Shown here one piece after another: positions 41,890-51,045 of a DNA stretch of 64,000 bases (within the stretch, counting starts at the first letter, position 1; each line of letters begins with the position of its first letter). The stretch spans positions 1 to 64,000 of the forward strand of contig JAOQAD010000031.1 of NCBI GenBank assembly GCA_025963775.1, in the 5' to 3' direction. The notes under the pieces are model-generated. The model ran no database searches, was not told the DNA's origin, and saw only the letters and a program-made list of their open reading frames with translations. Origin of the DNA: Bacteroidota bacterium. Lineage in GTDB: Bacteria > Bacteroidota > Bacteroidia > 2-12-FULL-35-15. Position numbers and translations under genes: made by a program.

Positions 41890-44283
41890 TTATACTTTCA
41901 GGGCAAGCTGCAGTGCAAATGTACGCGGTGATTCCATCTTCAGCGGACGCAGGGAATAGCTGAGGTTCATCACATTGTTCACTACGAATGCTATTTTGAA
42001 ATTCCTGCTGACGTCCACAGCAATCCTTGCATCGAACACATGCGTATCTGCATGATGCTTGTCCCTGTACTTTTCTATGCCGCTGTGCAGGACAGGTTCG
42101 AGGCGGTAAAAGGTCAGATCGATGTTCTGCATAAAGGTGTAGTAGCGCCAGCTTCCGCCGATCGAGATCCTTTTGTAGCTGAGCTGCAGGTCCGCTTTCG
42201 CAATGTGCTTGAAACGGTATTTTAGAACATTGTCGGTAGTGTCGGTACTTGTGAAGGTATAGGTCATCTGCTGCGGTGTGCTGTCGATCGCGAATACCTG
42301 GTGCGGATACACTGCCTGCGGGAGCACATACGTGTAACCGCCGAGAATGCTGATCGTAAGATCCTTCGAAATTTTTCCCTCACCGGCCAGCGATGCTTCA
42401 ATTCCTCTCACACGCGTATCGCCGGTATTTACGAATTTAAATCCTGCAGCGAGGCTGTCGTCGCCAAACTGATCCTTGTTCTTATCCCAGAAGCCATAAA
42501 TAAATTCGATGGTGTTTCCGTATTCCTGCCAGAAGGCAGCCACATCGATGAAGCCCATAAAATTATTTATTTTGAAGCCCTGCTTTACGCCCACTTCCGT
42601 GTTCCAGCTTGTTTCCGGCTTCAGCTGCGGATTTGCAAACACATCCAGTCCGCCGGTGCGTGTACGGATAAATTTTTCGGTGATGGTCGGGAAACGGTAT
42701 CCCTGCCCGTAGGAATAACGCAGGTAAGTTGCCTGCGCGATCTTTAAGTTCAGCCCCGAGCGGAAGATCGGCTTCGCAACGTATTCCTCGTCATTCATTT
42801 TAAAATATTCACCCCTGAATCCCAATGAGGCGTTCAGCACTTTGAATAATTTTTTATCCAGCTGCGTGTATGCCGCATAATTTTGCAGGCGGTTATCGGG
42901 CGACACGCCATTGTTATACAGCTCGGCATGCGAAAAAGTCTGGTTCATCACAATGCCTCCTGTTACATTCAGGCCTTCCACGTAATTCAGCTTTTTGCTG
43001 AACTGGTATTCGCTGAAGAGAATGCTTGTTTCGTTCGACTGGTTATTTCCGTTGATATTGTTCGCATACAGGTAACGTGCGCGCAGGCTGTGCTTCAAAC
43101 CACCCTTTGCATAATAATTAATGAAAGGATCGACGTACAGAATAGTTTGGTCCTGCAAGGTCATTGTCTTCGGAAATGCGCGGTAAATACCGGAAGTATC
43201 ATTGTCCCATACCAGGGAAAAATTGTTGGTCGACTTCATCAGGTTTCCATTGATGCCAAAGTTCATCGCCGTGATCTTTTTGGGACGGTATCGCAGGTTA
43301 AAATTAACACGTCCTGTTTTTTCGCCAACCTGCGCTTCGCTGATGGTATCATTGCCGGAACCAAAGGCAGGATGGATGGATGGCGGCCCGATAAAGCCGT
43401 GATCATAAATTCCCATTCCTCCAACAACCAGGTCGAGCTGACCGAATTTTTGAGAGTGTAAAAAACTGAGGTTCGAAAAATTAGCGGTTCCCTTCCACCA
43501 TTTTGCGCTGTCAACGGAAGGCGCATCGTAGATCCCGGAAGAAACATTCACCTTCGTCAGTGGCTTGTCTCTCGGGTATGCCGTACGGATGTTGATGCTG
43601 CCGCTCAAAGCGGAAGAGCCGTACGTTACGGAAGAAGCTCCCTTAATGATCTCTATCTGCTCTACATTTTCAACCGGGATAAAGTTCCATTCGGGACGGC
43701 CTGCATCTCCCGCAAGTACAGGCAATCCATCGAGCAGGATCGCAACGCGGCTGCCCACACCAAAGCTGAATCCGCTGCCACCCCTGATCTGCGGCTCGCC
43801 ATCAAGGATATTCAATCCGGGTGCCTGGTCCAATGCCGATTTAATATTCGCTGAATTTTTATTTTCGATCAGTGCCGGCTTGATCACTTCCATGGAAACG
43901 GTGATCTCTTCGAGGCGCTGCTCGTATTTACCTGCTGAAATAACAGTGGTTTGCAGCTGTATGGAATTTGATTTCAGCATCACATTGTATTCAGCCACTT
44001 TCGAAGAATCGATGTACACGGTAAATGTGTCGGACCTCATGCCGATGAAGGAGCAGATCATACGATGCTTCCCAAGGCTCATCCGCAGTTCATACATTCC
44101 GTTGACATCGCTGGATACGCCGCGTGTCATGTCCTCTGCATCGTAAATAGCAGCACCCGTGATCGCTTCCTTTGTAGCAGCTTCCATGACTGTTCCCTTC
44201 AGGATCCCGAAGGATTGTGCCTGTGTGGAAAGCGAATGGCTGACAAGGGTGATAAGCAGAAAGTGAAAGAAAATATTTTTCAT
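41890..44283 (-). CDS. TonB-dependent receptor
   Basis: A 797-residue outer-membrane receptor. The ATG at 44283 gives a signal peptide (MKNIFFHFLLITLVSHSLSTQAQS); the 22 residues upstream in frame are rejected. A CarboxypepD_reg-like domain (GILKGTVMEAATKEAITGAA) is followed by the plug (SALDQAPGLNILDGEPQIRGG, VAILLDGLPVLAG, IEIIKGASSVTYGSSALSG) and a long barrel ending in FALQLALKV, with an aromatic near the terminus. The plug is of the classic BtuB/FepA type rather than SusC-type, and no SusD gene is nearby. Siderophore, cobalamin or metal uptake are possible; no riboswitch was recognised upstream. Confidence 0.92.
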   Translation of the reverse strand: MKNIFFHFLLITLVSHSLSTQAQSFGILKGTVMEAATKEAITGAAIYDAEDMTRGVSSDVNGMYELRMSLGKHRMICSFIGMRSDTFTVYIDSSKVAEYNVMLKSNSIQLQTTVISAGKYEQRLEEITVSMEVIKPALIENKNSANIKSALDQAPGLNILDGEPQIRGGSGFSFGVGSRVAILLDGLPVLAGDAGRPEWNFIPVENVEQIEIIKGASSVTYGSSALSGSINIRTAYPRDKPLTKVNVSSGIYDAPSVDSAKWWKGTANFSNLSFLHSQKFGQLDLVVGGMGIYDHGFIGPPSIHPAFGSGNDTISEAQVGEKTGRVNFNLRYRPKKITAMNFGINGNLMKSTNNFSLVWDNDTSGIYRAFPKTMTLQDQTILYVDPFINYYAKGGLKHSLRARYLYANNINGNNQSNETSILFSEYQFSKKLNYVEGLNVTGGIVMNQTFSHAELYNNGVSPDNRLQNYAAYTQLDKKLFKVLNASLGFRGEYFKMNDEEYVAKPIFRSGLNLKIAQATYLRYSYGQGYRFPTITEKFIRTRTGGLDVFANPQLKPETSWNTEVGVKQGFKINNFMGFIDVAAFWQEYGNTIEFIYGFWDKNKDQFGDDSLAAGFKFVNTGDTRVRGIEASLAGEGKISKDLTISILGGYTYVLPQAVYPHQVFAIDSTPQQMTYTFTSTDTTDNVLKYRFKHIAKADLQLSYKRISIGGSWRYYTFMQNIDLTFYRLEPVLHSGIEKYRDKHHADTHVFDARIAVDVSRNFKIAFVVNNVMNLSYSLRPLKMESPRTFALQLALKV

Positions 44284-44344
44284 AAAATTAAAATAAAATG
44301 GCTCTCCTGATTTGCACTTACTTAAACGGATTCCTTCAGGGAAC

Positions 44345-44412
44345 GTCATTGCGAGCGATAGCGAAGCAATCTCATTCTTTTGGCAGATTGCTTCGCTATC
44401 GCTCGCAATGAC
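44345..44412. repeat. perfect 28-bp inverted repeat
   Basis: Arms 44345-44372 and 44385-44412 (GTCATTGCGAGCGATAGCGA... and its exact complement) enclose 12 bases. It lies upstream of the TonB receptor start and downstream of the 44504 gene. Similar GTCATTGCGAG...AAGCAATCT repeats are widespread in unrelated bacteria. Confidence 0.85.
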
Positions 44413-44448
44413 AGCTCGTAATTAAACCTGCACAACAGTTGAAAAATT

Positions 44449-44488
44449 AAAAAGCTGTCCTTGAAACATCCGTCCAGAACAGCTTTTT
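44449..44488 (-). terminator. terminator of the 44504 gene
   Basis: A 10-bp stem AAAAAGCTGT / ACAGCTTTTT carries a T-run when read on the minus strand. It lies 16 bases past the stop of the T9SS protein gene, and also separates it from the TonB receptor gene. Confidence 0.8.
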
Positions 44489-44503
44489 GTATTAAAAATA
44501 ATT

Positions 44504-45394
44504 TTATTTCTGAATGATTATCTTACCTGTCTTAACCAGCTTTTTCGATTCATCAGAAATAGCGTACATGTACAATCCCTGCGGAAGCGCAGTTGTTTCA
44601 ATGATTGCAGAAACGCTCTCCACCTGCTGCTCGATCACAACGCGGCCGGTAACATCGTACATTTTCACAACCAGTTTTTTTGCATCCGGGTTTTTCACCT
44701 GGATGAAATTCACAGCAGGATTAGGCCCAACAGATAATTCCGCTTTTGAAGGCTCATTGATCGCAGTTGGATTCGTTACGATCGAAATATCATCTGCAAA
44801 TAATGTGCTTCCTACAAAATGCGTCACTGCATCCTTGCTGGATGAAAGGATCCAGATCGATTTTACAACAGGGTTTGAATTGCGGTAAACAACAGCTTTT
44901 GAAAAGCGGGAGTATGTTCCAACGCTCGAAGAAGGCGTAACAAACCTTACATAGCCTACGGTATCTGTATCTCCGCCTGCACCCAATAACTGCAGCTCCA
45001 CAAATCCGTTATCACCCGAAACGGAAGTGTATTTATAAAAGCCTGCAATGCTGTCGGGACGGCCTGTATAAGGAATTCCGCCGCCGATGGTCTGCGTGGT
45101 TGTATTGATCGTTCCTGTAGTTACGATCCCGTTGGCGGTTTGTCCGAAAACCGATTTGGTAATGAGCTTCACTGCCGCTGCACCGCTGTGGATATCCGCT
45201 GCAGCTGTAGCTTTCAGGCAGGTAAACACACCAAGCGAACCGGTGGAAGGATTCAGGTTATCCCAGCTGTTGGGAGTATCATAGCTTGGAAAGGAATTAT
45301 GCGTCCATGTTTCAAAACCCGCATTGGGAGTAGCCTGCGCAAATGCAGCTACGGAAATTGAGATCATTGAAATGACAGCGTAAAGTTTTTTCAT
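44504..45394 (-). CDS. T9SS-secreted protein, type A sorting domain
   Basis: A 296-residue protein with signal peptide (MKKLYAVISMISISVAAFAQ) and a body that begins TPNAGFETWTHNSFPSYDTP, typical of putative carbohydrate-binding jelly-roll domains in Bacteroidetes surface proteins (NAGFE.W...P..W.N). The C-terminal 80 residues are a type A sorting domain (LSVGPNPAVNFIQV, MYDVTGRVVIEQ, GLYMYAISD...GKIIIQK). It is probably secreted and may bind glycans. A -7 box TATATTTG lies at 45460-45467 on this strand, about 66 bases upstream. Confidence 0.85.
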   Translation of the reverse strand: MKKLYAVISMISISVAAFAQATPNAGFETWTHNSFPSYDTPNSWDNLNPSTGSLGVFTCLKATAAADIHSGAAAVKLITKSVFGQTANGIVTTGTINTTTQTIGGGIPYTGRPDSIAGFYKYTSVSGDNGFVELQLLGAGGDTDTVGYVRFVTPSSSVGTYSRFSKAVVYRNSNPVVKSIWILSSSKDAVTHFVGSTLFADDISIVTNPTAINEPSKAELSVGPNPAVNFIQVKNPDAKKLVVKMYDVTGRVVIEQQVESVSAIIETTALPQGLYMYAISDESKKLVKTGKIIIQK

Positions 45395-45487
45395 ATAGAT
45401 GAGTTTTAGTTTACGGAATTAAATTAAGAGAAGCTCCGCGATGTTTTAGTTCTGTATAACAAATATAGAAAAAAATGCGTAGCGCCC

Positions 45488-47593
45488 TTATATTTTCACC
45501 CCGATGATCAGGATATCATCGACCTGCTCATGGCTGCCTTTCCAGCTTTCGATCGCCCGGTCGAGGCTTTGGCGCTGCTCTTTCATCGGAAGCCGGTGAA
45601 TGGAAAGCAATAATTGCTGGAGTGCTCTGTATTTGAATTTTTTCCCTTTGTCGCCACCGAACTGATCGGCATAGCCATCCGTAAATGTGTAGACGATATC
45701 CTCCTTTTTCAGGGCAATGGTTTGCAGCCTGAAATCGCGCTGGTCCTCAAAATATTTTCCCACAGGCATTTTATCGGGTGTAAATTCCATGATCTCATTG
45801 TCGCGGATCAGCCACAACGGATTATTCGCTGCGGCAAACTGCAGTTCCATATTTACAAAATCGAAGCTGCAGAGCACGACATCCATTCCATCTCTCGCTT
45901 CTGTTTCCGTGCCTTCCGGATTCAATGCATCGATGATGTGCTTTCTCAGCTGACCGAGGATCCTGTCCGGCTGAACGATCTGTTTATCGGTGATGATCTC
46001 GTTCAGAAAATTCACCCCGAGCAGGCTCATGAAAGCTCCCGGAACGCCATGCCCTGTGCAGTCGGCCGTAGCCAGCAGGAATCTCCCTTCCTGTGTTTTC
46101 GCCGCCCAGTAAAAATCGCCGCTCACAATGTCCTTGGGCTTGTACAGGATGAAATGATCCATTAAATTTTTCTCCAGGAAAGCATCCGAAGCGAGCAAGG
46201 CTCCCTGGATCCTTTTTGCATAGTGAATACTGTCGGTGATCTCCTTTTGTTTTTCCTCGATGATCTCCTTTTGCTTTTCCACTTCATGCTTCTGGCGGCT
46301 GATGACCTCGTTCGCTTTCCGCTTGATACGGTACCCGCGGTAAATGTAAAAGGCAAGGATCAGCAGCAGTACCATCCCGATCAGCGCGGTCCAGATGATC
46401 ACCGATTTTCTTTTAAGATCAGCGGCCTGCACTTCCTTGTTCTTGTTTAAAAGAACGATCTCCGCATCCTTCTTCCCTGTTTCATATTCCGTCTGCAGCT
46501 GCGCGATCTGCATGTTTTCATTTTCATTCAGCAGCGAATCCTTCAGGTCACTGTATTTCTTATGATATTCCAAAGATGTTTTATATTGTGCAGATGCCGC
46601 AAGATTCTCCGAAAGCGAAAGATAAATTTCCTTCAGCATGTCCTTGTGCTGGATCTCGATCGCCAGCTCCTTTGCCTTTTCAAGGTTATCGATCGCCTGT
46701 GCGAATTTCTTCTGCTTTGTATACACCGCGCCTATGTTGATCAGCGAGGTCGCGATCCCTTTTTTATCACTGATCTTTTCCTGGATGTCGAGTGCTTTTT
46801 TGTGATACGACAACGACATCTTATAGTCATCCATTGCATTGTACTCGCAGGCAATGTTATCATACGAGTTGGCAACACTTCGCTCCAGGGAAAGGCTGTC
46901 ACGGGTTTTCAGCGACAGAAAAAAGTATTCGAGCGCCTTCCTGTGAATTTTCTTATCGGAATACACAAGCCCCAGGTTGTTCATTGCCATAGCCCTTGCG
47001 GTTGCGTTGCCCGACTTATTGAACTCGGTAAGCGCTTCGGAATAATATTTTTCGGCAAGCACGAGATTGTTCTTCTGCCGGTAGATATTTCCGATCGACA
47101 GTTTGCAATTCCCATTCAGTGTTGTATAATTGATCTTCTCCGAATATTTTAAGGCTGTGATGAGGCAGTTGAGTGCTTCCGACCAATTACCAAGCTGGCG
47201 GTAGGCAATACCTAAATTAGAATAGCATACCGCAATCCCTCTTGTATCGTTTACCTGCTTGAAGATCCCAAGCGCTTTCTTATAATACACAAGCGAGGAA
47301 TCCATCTTGCCCAGGTTAAAATAAGTGATGGCCTTGCTTTGGTTGGCGTCACCTTCGCCGCTTTTAAAATTGATCTTTCTTGCCAGCGAGATTGCCGCAT
47401 CGTAATAATAGAGGGAAGTGCTGTCGCTGGAGCTTTCATATTGAATGCCCAGCTCATTGAAAGTGTTCACCGCAGTTGTGTCATCGGGATGCACCTTCAG
47501 GACCTGCCGGAGGGAATCCACCTGCTTCTTATCCTGTGCAGAAGCCTGCACAAAGAGAATGCAAAAAAGCGGGAGTATAAAAAATCGTTGCAT
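45488..47593 (-). CDS. SpoIIE-type PP2C phosphatase with TPR sensor
   Basis: A 701-residue membrane protein. A signal peptide or anchor (residues 1-19) is followed by about seven TPR units in the periplasm (for example IAVCYSNLGIAYRQLGNWSEALNC), a coiled-coil stretch, one transmembrane helix (VIIWTALIGMVLLLILAFYIY, about residue 400), another coiled coil (about 425-460), and a cytoplasmic SpoIIE phosphatase domain (GDFYWAAK, LATADCTGHGVPGAFMSLLG, DGMDVVLCSFD, YTFTDGYADQFGG, QVDDILIIGVKI). It should dephosphorylate a serine/threonine on an anti-sigma antagonist in response to an envelope signal. No partner kinase or STAS gene is adjacent. It ends the ispG transcript direction, 7 bases behind ispG. 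Confidence 0.92.
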   Translation of the reverse strand: MQRFFILPLFCILFVQASAQDKKQVDSLRQVLKVHPDDTTAVNTFNELGIQYESSSDSTSLYYYDAAISLARKINFKSGEGDANQSKAITYFNLGKMDSSLVYYKKALGIFKQVNDTRGIAVCYSNLGIAYRQLGNWSEALNCLITALKYSEKINYTTLNGNCKLSIGNIYRQKNNLVLAEKYYSEALTEFNKSGNATARAMAMNNLGLVYSDKKIHRKALEYFFLSLKTRDSLSLERSVANSYDNIACEYNAMDDYKMSLSYHKKALDIQEKISDKKGIATSLINIGAVYTKQKKFAQAIDNLEKAKELAIEIQHKDMLKEIYLSLSENLAASAQYKTSLEYHKKYSDLKDSLLNENENMQIAQLQTEYETGKKDAEIVLLNKNKEVQAADLKRKSVIIWTALIGMVLLLILAFYIYRGYRIKRKANEVISRQKHEVEKQKEIIEEKQKEITDSIHYAKRIQGALLASDAFLEKNLMDHFILYKPKDIVSGDFYWAAKTQEGRFLLATADCTGHGVPGAFMSLLGVNFLNEIITDKQIVQPDRILGQLRKHIIDALNPEGTETEARDGMDVVLCSFDFVNMELQFAAANNPLWLIRDNEIMEFTPDKMPVGKYFEDQRDFRLQTIALKKEDIVYTFTDGYADQFGGDKGKKFKYRALQQLLLSIHRLPMKEQRQSLDRAIESWKGSHEQVDDILIIGVKI

Positions 47594-47600
47594 ACGTTCG

Positions 47601-49538
47601 TTAAGCGTTTTCCTTCTCCACCCAGTCGCCGTGTTTTTTGATCAGCTCGATCAGCGCATCCACGGCCTTTTCCGAGCTGATGTTCCGTTCCACCACTTCG
47701 CGGCCTTTGTATAGCGTGATCTTCCCGATCCCGGTCCCCACATAGCCATAATCAGCATCCGCCATCTCGCCCGGCCCGTTCACAATGCAGCCCATGATGC
47801 CGATCTTCACACCTTTCAGGTGATCGGTCCTCACTCTTATCTTCGCTGTTGTTTCCTGCAGGTCGAACAAGGTCCTGCCGCAGGAAGGGCATGAAATGTA
47901 TTCCGTTTTGGAGATGCGTGTGCGTGTTGCCTGTAAAATTCCGAAGGCGGTTGAGTTCACATTTTTTGAGGCGACCCTTCCTGCATTGATCCAAAGCCCA
48001 TCACCAAAGCCATCCAGCAATAAAGCGCCGGCATCGGTGGAAGCCTGCAACTGAAAATTCTCTTCGCTGAGGTTGGTATAATTTCTTTTGATGATCACCG
48101 GGGTGTCGGCATGCAGCTCCATCAATTCGATGAAAGCCCTGCGCTGCTCAGCCATTCCGTGTTCATTCGTTGTTTCCAAAACATAAACAAGGTAGTCTTT
48201 GAATTCCAGGATCCCGGATTTTTTTAATTCGAGGATATTGTCAAGTGTAAGCGTTACAAAATTCAGAACATCTGAGCGTTCAGCAGCATTAATAAATTCT
48301 TCGAAAGAAAACAAGGGATAGCATCTTGTTCTGTTGGCAAGCGTTTTCCATTTCCCTGCATTGTAGATCAGTCCGAGCGTTCCGGGGATCGCAAAATCCA
48401 CATTGTTATCGCCAACAAAAATATAATCGCAGGCCTGGTCTGTTAAATTCCATTTATCGAGGGGAACTGAATAGTTATATCCAACCGCAAAAAATGAAGC
48501 TGCGCTGATAGCTTGTTTTTTACCAAAATCCGCGATCACTCTCGGAACATTGCTGCCGCCGATGTTCAGCACCTCATGGGTTTTCCTGCGCTGGTAATCG
48601 TAAGGCGAATAAGGCAGCTCTATCACTTCCCTGATCTCTTTATGTTCTGCCCTGTTGCTGTACCTGTCAACCAGCGCTTTTGCCACCGGGATCTCGAATT
48701 CAGGATCTTCCGTTAAGGAAACGCGTACTGTATCACCAATGCCGTCTTCCAGCAAGGTCCCGATGCCCACAGCCGATTTGATGCGCCCGTCTTCCCCTTC
48801 GCCTGCTTCGGTAACACCTAAATGCAGGGGATAATTCATGTTCAGCTCCTGCATTTTCCGGATCAGCAAACGATACGCCTGCACCATTACCTGCGGATTG
48901 CTGGCCTTCATGGAAAGCACAATGTTGTAATAATTGTTGTCTTCGCAGATGCGTAAAAATTCGAGTGCACTCTCCACCATCCCCAGCGGCGTATCGCCGT
49001 AACGGCTTAAAATACGGTCGCTCAGCGAGCCGTGGTTGGTGCCGATGCGCATGGCAGTGCCGTATTCCTTGCAAATTTTTACAAGCGGTGTAAAGCGCTG
49101 GCGAATACGGTCAAGCTCCGCAACATAAGCCGTATCGGTGTATTCGATCGTTTCAAATTTTTTCTTGTCTGCATAATTTCCCGGGTTCACACGCACCTTT
49201 TCAACAATGCGTGCTGCCAATTCCGCGGCATTCGGGGTAAAATGAATGTCGGCGATCAGCGGTGCCTTGTAGCCGCGTTTCCGCAATTCATTTTTTATAT
49301 TCTCCAGGTTCTGCGCTTCTTTCAGGCTGGGCGCAGTGATCCTTACATACTCACAGCCTGCATCTATCATCCGGATACTTTGCTCCACTGTTGCAAGCGT
49401 ATCCATAGTATCTGTTGTGGTCATGGATTGCAGGCGGATCGGGTAATCACCGCCAAGGGGCACATCACCGATGTTAACGACGCGTGTTTTGTATCTTGAA
49501 TACCGGGTTAAGCTGTTGCAGTAAGGCTGAACGTTCAT
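47601..49538 (-). CDS. ispG: 4-hydroxy-3-methylbut-2-enyl diphosphate synthase, long form
   Basis: Reduces methylerythritol cyclodiphosphate to HMBPP in the non-mevalonate isoprenoid pathway, using a [4Fe-4S] cluster. At 645 residues it is the long form found in Bacteroidetes, Chlamydiae and plants, with a large insert between the barrel and the cluster domain. The N-terminal barrel shows VVNIGDVPLGGDYPIRLQSM, IADIHFTPNAA and RIGTNHGSLSDRI. The C-terminal Fe-S part has SCPSCGR and GCIVNGPGEMADADYGYVG. The promoter at 49558-49586 fits the Bacteroidetes consensus. The SpoIIE phosphatase gene starts 7 bases after its stop. Confidence 0.96.
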   Translation of the reverse strand: MNVQPYCNSLTRYSRYKTRVVNIGDVPLGGDYPIRLQSMTTTDTMDTLATVEQSIRMIDAGCEYVRITAPSLKEAQNLENIKNELRKRGYKAPLIADIHFTPNAAELAARIVEKVRVNPGNYADKKKFETIEYTDTAYVAELDRIRQRFTPLVKICKEYGTAMRIGTNHGSLSDRILSRYGDTPLGMVESALEFLRICEDNNYYNIVLSMKASNPQVMVQAYRLLIRKMQELNMNYPLHLGVTEAGEGEDGRIKSAVGIGTLLEDGIGDTVRVSLTEDPEFEIPVAKALVDRYSNRAEHKEIREVIELPYSPYDYQRRKTHEVLNIGGSNVPRVIADFGKKQAISAASFFAVGYNYSVPLDKWNLTDQACDYIFVGDNNVDFAIPGTLGLIYNAGKWKTLANRTRCYPLFSFEEFINAAERSDVLNFVTLTLDNILELKKSGILEFKDYLVYVLETTNEHGMAEQRRAFIELMELHADTPVIIKRNYTNLSEENFQLQASTDAGALLLDGFGDGLWINAGRVASKNVNSTAFGILQATRTRISKTEYISCPSCGRTLFDLQETTAKIRVRTDHLKGVKIGIMGCIVNGPGEMADADYGYVGTGIGKITLYKGREVVERNISSEKAVDALIELIKKHGDWVEKENA

Positions 49539-49557
49539 TGAGGCGGAATTGGAACTA

Positions 49558-49586
49558 CAAAGTTATGATAAATGCTGCGAACCAAT
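49558..49586 (-). promoter_or_regulatory. promoter of ispG
   Basis: On the minus strand ATTG (49583-49586) and TAACTTTG (49558-49565) are separated by 17 bases, with a perfect -7 match, 19 bases before the start codon. Confidence 0.5.
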
Positions 49587-49598
49587 CCATAAAATTCA

Positions 49599-49606
49599 TA
49601 TTTTTG
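49599..49606 (+). promoter_or_regulatory. candidate -7 element for the 49634 gene
   Basis: TATTTTTG fits TAnnTTTG and lies 27 bases upstream of the ATG at 49634. No clear -33 element is seen. Confidence 0.35.
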
Positions 49607-49633
49607 ATCTGATAAAACTTAATCCACCATTTC

Positions 49634-50953
49634 ATGAAAAAAATCTACATGATCCTGTTACTCGCAGTAATAGCCACTTTTTATGCCGGCGAAAGCAAGG
49701 CCCAGTGCGCAGCCAATTTTTCCTATACTGCTGCCGGGAACACAGCCACCTTTACTGACCTTTCCACAGCAAGCTTAGGATCGGTCGTTACCTGGGGCTG
49801 GAGCTTCGGCGACGGCGGCTTCAGCACTTCCCAAAATCCAACGCATACCTATACGGCCTGCGGCGTTTATTCCGTTTCGCTGACGATCGGCACAACGGCA
49901 TTCTGCACCAATACCTACACAGGCAACGTTACCGTGAACGGTGGGATCACCCCGACCTTTACCTATACTGTGGATACCACGAACGGCACAGTAAGCTACC
50001 AGGCGTCGCCATTAGGGCCGAATCTTAATTATGTGTGGAGCTTCGGCGACGGCACGTACGACAGCGCTGCCTTTGTGAACCATACCTACCCGGCAGGCGC
50101 TTACAACGTATGCCTTACTGTAGCCGATAACAGCGGGATCTGCAGCGCCACTGTATGCGACACGGTTACAGTAACTGTAACTCCTCCTCCCTGCGCTACC
50201 ACCTTTACATGGAACGACAATGGCAACGGGAACATCAATTTCCAGGTTTCGCCTTTCACTTTCGGAATGACCTATAACTGGAACTATGGCGACGGAAGCA
50301 ACGGCACCGGCGGATTTACGATCCACACGTATCCTACTTACGGAACCTACATTGTTTGCTTAACAGCTGTTGATTCGTCCACCATGTGCACCAGCACCTT
50401 CTGCGATACGCTTGTGCTTGCACAGGATACAGCAGGCTGCACTGTGGGATTCAATAATTTCGACAACAACGGGCAGGTTGGCTTTATTGTGAATTCAACT
50501 TCCACCAGCAATTCCTACACCTGGGATTTCGGCGACGGAAACACCGGCACAGGGCCAGCGACGAGCAATACCTACATGACATCAGGAACATATTATGTGT
50601 GCTTAACAACCAACAATGCTTTTGATGTGTGCACAGCGACCTTCTGCGATTCAGTGGTGGTGGTTATTTCCGGCATCGAGGAAAATGACCAGAGCAATTT
50701 CAATCTTAGCAGTGCTCCGAACCCTGTAAGCAACACTTCGCAGATCTCTTATTACCTGGCAACTGATGCGGAAGTTCAACTGAATGTATCGGATGTGCTT
50801 GGAAAAACCATCAGCGTGATCGAAAGCGGCAGCAAGGCAAGAGGAAAGCACAGCACTACGCTTGATGCAGGAAATCTTGAGAGCGGCATTTACCTGCTCC
50901 AGATCAACGTGAACGGAAGAATGGAAACGAAGAAGATCGTTATTACGAAATAA
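49634..50953 (+). CDS. PKD-repeat T9SS protein, paralogue of 53387 gene
   Basis: A 439-residue exported protein with signal peptide (ending GESKAQ), four PKD domains marked by WSFGDGGF, WSFGDGTY, WNYGDGSN and WDFGDGNT, each followed about 15 residues later by a TY and then by YxVCLT (YSVSLT in the first), and a type A sorting domain (SSAPNPVSNTSQISYYL, VSDVLGKTISVIESGSKARG, GIYLLQINVNGR...KIVITK). The third PKD has YGDG in place of FGDG. The 53387 protein has the same architecture and near-identical phrases. The PKD units probably act as spacers or adhesive modules at the surface. Confidence 0.88.
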   Translation: MKKIYMILLLAVIATFYAGESKAQCAANFSYTAAGNTATFTDLSTASLGSVVTWGWSFGDGGFSTSQNPTHTYTACGVYSVSLTIGTTAFCTNTYTGNVTVNGGITPTFTYTVDTTNGTVSYQASPLGPNLNYVWSFGDGTYDSAAFVNHTYPAGAYNVCLTVADNSGICSATVCDTVTVTVTPPPCATTFTWNDNGNGNINFQVSPFTFGMTYNWNYGDGSNGTGGFTIHTYPTYGTYIVCLTAVDSSTMCTSTFCDTLVLAQDTAGCTVGFNNFDNNGQVGFIVNSTSTSNSYTWDFGDGNTGTGPATSNTYMTSGTYYVCLTTNNAFDVCTATFCDSVVVVISGIEENDQSNFNLSSAPNPVSNTSQISYYLATDAEVQLNVSDVLGKTISVIESGSKARGKHSTTLDAGNLESGIYLLQINVNGRMETKKIVITK

Positions 50954-50963
50954 AGAACAGCAT

Positions 50964-51008
50964 CAGTTCCCGATACTTCCGCCGAAAAGGCGAACACCCG
51001 AACTGACA
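50964..51008. repeat. half copy of the dispersed structured repeat
   Basis: CAGTTCCCGATACTTCCGCC to CCCGAACTGACA corresponds to the last 45 bases of the 34322-34412 element. It lies just after the stop of the PKD gene and before its terminator. Confidence 0.65.
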
Positions 51009-51015
51009 AAGGAAC

Positions 51016-51045
51016 GCCCCGGAATTGATCCGGGGCATTTTTTTT
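51016..51045 (+). terminator. terminator of the 49634 gene
   Basis: A 7-bp GC stem (GCCCCGG / CCGGGGC, 51016-51036) is followed by a run of eight T, between convergent genes. Confidence 0.85.
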
